Source of the DNA: Anaerolineae bacterium CG2_30_64_16
GTDB lineage: Bacteria > Chloroflexota > Anaerolineae > CG2-30-64-16
Assembly: GCA_001871755.1 (NCBI GenBank)
Contig: MNXL01000287.1
Location: 1-6,533, forward strand
Direction of reading: 5' to 3'
Length of the DNA: 6,533 nt
The position numbers and the translations under genes were made by a program. The notes below the pieces were generated by a model. The model worked only from the letters and a program-made list of their open reading frames with translations. It was not told the origin of the DNA and searched no databases. This document shows, piece after piece, positions 5,232 to 6,533 of the stretch (positions are counted from its first letter, which is position 1; each line of letters opens with the position of its first letter).

Positions 5232-5334
5232 CCACTCTACCACTCTACCAATCTACCAATCCACCAATCCACCACTCTACCAATCCACCAATCCACCAAT
5301 CTACCAATCTACTAACTACCAATCTACCAATCTT
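5232..5334. repeat. Octamer tandem array, right of the MITE (CCAATCTA/CCAATCCA)
   Basis: Thirteen units of 8 bp (one is 7 bp, CTAACTA at 5312-5318): CCACTCTA, CCAATCTA and CCAATCCA variants. Read on the minus strand they are TAGATTGG/TGGATTGG, the same family as the left-hand array but in the opposite orientation. The array runs to within 17 bp of the mutL start codon, so any mutL -35 element would lie inside it. Confidence 0.93.
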
Positions 5335-5345
5335 TATGATACAAT
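5335..5345 (+). promoter_or_regulatory. Possible mutL -10 region giving a leaderless or near-leaderless mRNA
   Basis: Two overlapping -10-like hexamers precede mutL: TATGAT (5335-5340) and TACAAT (5340-5345). The second ends six bases before the ATG at 5352, so transcription would begin at or next to the start codon. No Shine-Dalgarno sequence is present in that gap. No -35 is recognisable, because the octamer array fills the expected position. Confidence 0.4.
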
Positions 5346-5351
5346 CCCGCC

Positions 5352-6533
5352 ATGCCAATCCGAATTCTAGCCCCCCAAGTTGCCAACCAGATCGCGGCCG
5401 GCGAGGTGGTCGAACGCCCGGCGTCAGTGATCAAGGAATTGATCGAGAACAGCCTGGACGCAGGCGCCACCGACATCCGCGTGGAGGCCCGCGAGGGCGG
5501 CCGGCGGCTGATGCGCGTCCAGGACGATGGTTGCGGCATCCCGGCCGGCGAGACAGGGCTGGCCTTTCAGCGGCACGCCACCAGCAAGATCGTCTCGGCC
5601 GACGACTTGACGCACCTCACGACCCTGGGCTTCCGCGGCGAGGCGCTGGCCAGCATCGCATCGGTCGCCCAGGTCACCCTGCTGACGCGCGCCCGGGATG
5701 AGGAGGTCGGCACGCTGCTGCGGATGGCCGAAGGGCGCGAAGTTACGCGGGAGCCCAAGGGCACGCCGCCCGGCACGGTCGTGTCTGTGGAGCAGCTCTT
5801 CGCCAACGTCCCGGCCCGGCTCAAGTTTCTGAAACGGGCGGCCACCGAGGCCGGCCACATCCAGCAGATCGTTACCCGCTATGCGCTGGCCTATCCCGAG
5901 CGCCGCTTCAACCTGGTCAGCGACGGCAAACTGATCTTCCAATCCACCGGCAGCGGCAAGCTGTACGACGTGGTGGTCAAGGTGTATGGGCTGGAGATGG
6001 CGCGGCAGATGCTCGAAGTCGGGAAAGTGGTAGATTGGGAAAGTGGTAAATTGGGAAGTAGCGCAAGCGACGAAGTGTTCACACAATCCGAAATCCGAAA
6101 TCCGAAATCCGAAATCGGGGTCACTGGCTACACCAGCGCGCCTGCGTTACACCGCTCCAACCGCGGCTACATCAGCCTGTTCATCAACCGACGCTGGTTC
6201 CAGGATCCGTCGGTGGCCTATGCCGTGATCCAGGCCTATCACACGCTGTTACCGGCGGGCCGCAGCCCGGTCGCGCTGATCTTCATCGAGATGCCGCCGG
6301 AGGATGTGGATGTCAACGTGCACCCCACCAAGGCGGAGGTGCGTTTCCGAGACAATCACGCGGTCTTCAGTGCGGTGCAACGCACCGTGCGGGCCGCGCT
6401 GATCGAGCACGCGCCCGTGCCGGAGGTTGGGTTGGCCGGCCGGCCCGCAACCGCGCCGGCCGGGCTCACCTGGGGCAGCCTCCCCGAAGCCGAGGCCGCG
6501 GCGTTCGGCGGGCCGGCGTGGGCGGCGCGGCGG
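5352..6533 (+). CDS. mutL: DNA mismatch repair protein MutL (N-terminal part, runs off the window)
   Basis: MutL is the GHKL-type ATPase that couples MutS mismatch recognition to downstream repair. The frame is open for exactly 394 codons to the window edge. ATPase motifs are intact: the start MPIRILAPQVANQIAAGEVVERP, E29 and N33 in KELIENSLDAG, D58-x-G60-x-G62 (DDGCGI), RHATSKI at 74-80 and GFRGEALASI at 93-102. The transducer domain follows, with the conserved VDVNVHPTKAEVRF motif near residue 320. After this a Pro/Ala-rich linker begins, and the C-terminal dimerisation/endonuclease domain lies outside the window. Residues 224-255 are a 32-residue insert made of repeat sequence, unlike any MutL segment I know. 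There is no Shine-Dalgarno. The start is chosen because homology begins at residue 1. Confidence 0.96.
   Translation, partial: MPIRILAPQVANQIAAGEVVERPASVIKELIENSLDAGATDIRVEAREGGRRLMRVQDDGCGIPAGETGLAFQRHATSKIVSADDLTHLTTLGFRGEALASIASVAQVTLLTRARDEEVGTLLRMAEGREVTREPKGTPPGTVVSVEQLFANVPARLKFLKRAATEAGHIQQIVTRYALAYPERRFNLVSDGKLIFQSTGSGKLYDVVVKVYGLEMARQMLEVGKVVDWESGKLGSSASDEVFTQSEIRNPKSEIGVTGYTSAPALHRSNRGYISLFINRRWFQDPSVAYAVIQAYHTLLPAGRSPVALIFIEMPPEDVDVNVHPTKAEVRFRDNHAVFSAVQRTVRAALIEHAPVPEVGLAGRPATAPAGLTWGSLPEAEAAAFGGPAWAARR
6021..6118. repeat. Octamer plus heptamer repeat block inside the mutL coding sequence
   Basis: Five 8-bp units lie at 6021-6060 (GGGAAAGT, GGTAGATT, GGGAAAGT, GGTAAATT, GGGAAGTA). 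A 23-base unique stretch follows, then five 7-bp units at 6084-6118 (CAATCCG, AAATCCG three times, AAATCGG). GGTAGATT is the exact minus-strand reading of a unit in the array upstream of mutL. AATCCG resembles the array between thiolase and dehydrogenase. The block from 6021 to 6116 adds 32 codons with no stop and keeps the frame. Confidence 0.9.

Noticed and set aside
4974..5243. Small minus-strand ORFs of 85-89 codons crossing the MITE
   Set aside because: They are translations of the palindrome and octamer arrays (repeating Thr/Asn/Tyr/Gln/Cys text) without ribosome-binding sites or domain signatures. The plus-strand frames at 5042-5701 and 5133-5315 are rejected likewise; the former is out of frame with mutL.

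Overview
The window looks like a GC-rich bacterial chromosome segment. The main evidence is the high-GC, bacterial-type catabolic and repair genes and the intergenic spacers filled with short 7- and 8-bp tandem repeats. That style, together with a DUF2283-type protein and genes of the Avd-like four-helix-bundle family, fits Chloroflexota (Anaerolineae-like) best. This is a guess from gene style, not a measured placement. No rRNA, tRNA or CRISPR array was seen.

Layout: 1-1106 holds two identical minus-strand copies of an Avd-like / 23S rRNA intervening-sequence-type four-helix-bundle gene. Each copy is bordered by CTTCCAG-type heptamer arrays, and the gene-plus-array unit repeats with a 525-bp period. 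1107-3602 holds a minus-strand pair, thiolase then 3-hydroxyacyl-CoA dehydrogenase, which catalyse consecutive steps of beta-oxidation or, in reverse, of C4 acyl-CoA synthesis. 3731-4194 holds a plus-strand DUF2283-type gene whose last third appears frameshifted at a C6 run. 4217-4855 is a convergent minus-strand TetR-family repressor. It has an unusually clear promoter with two 17-bp operators placed over and just downstream of its -10 box. 4982-5351 is non-coding: a 111-bp MITE-like palindromic element with an 8-9 bp target duplication lies between two oppositely oriented octamer arrays. 5352 to the right edge is the N-terminal 394 codons of mutL, which lacks a stop only because the window ends.

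The genes fall into three functional groups. The thiolase/dehydrogenase pair is a metabolic operon. TetR is probably autoregulated; whether it also controls the acyl-CoA genes is unknown, and I found no matching operator upstream of the thiolase. MutL is the mismatch-repair ATPase.

The distinctive theme is the repeats. Several unrelated heptamer sequences share a strict 7-bp period and three sit exactly at gene stop codons. One octamer family occurs in both orientations around the MITE. Both repeat types recur side by side, in frame, inside the mutL coding sequence. The Avd-like genes carry their own array as part of the duplicated unit, and their last five codons and stop codon are made of array sequence.
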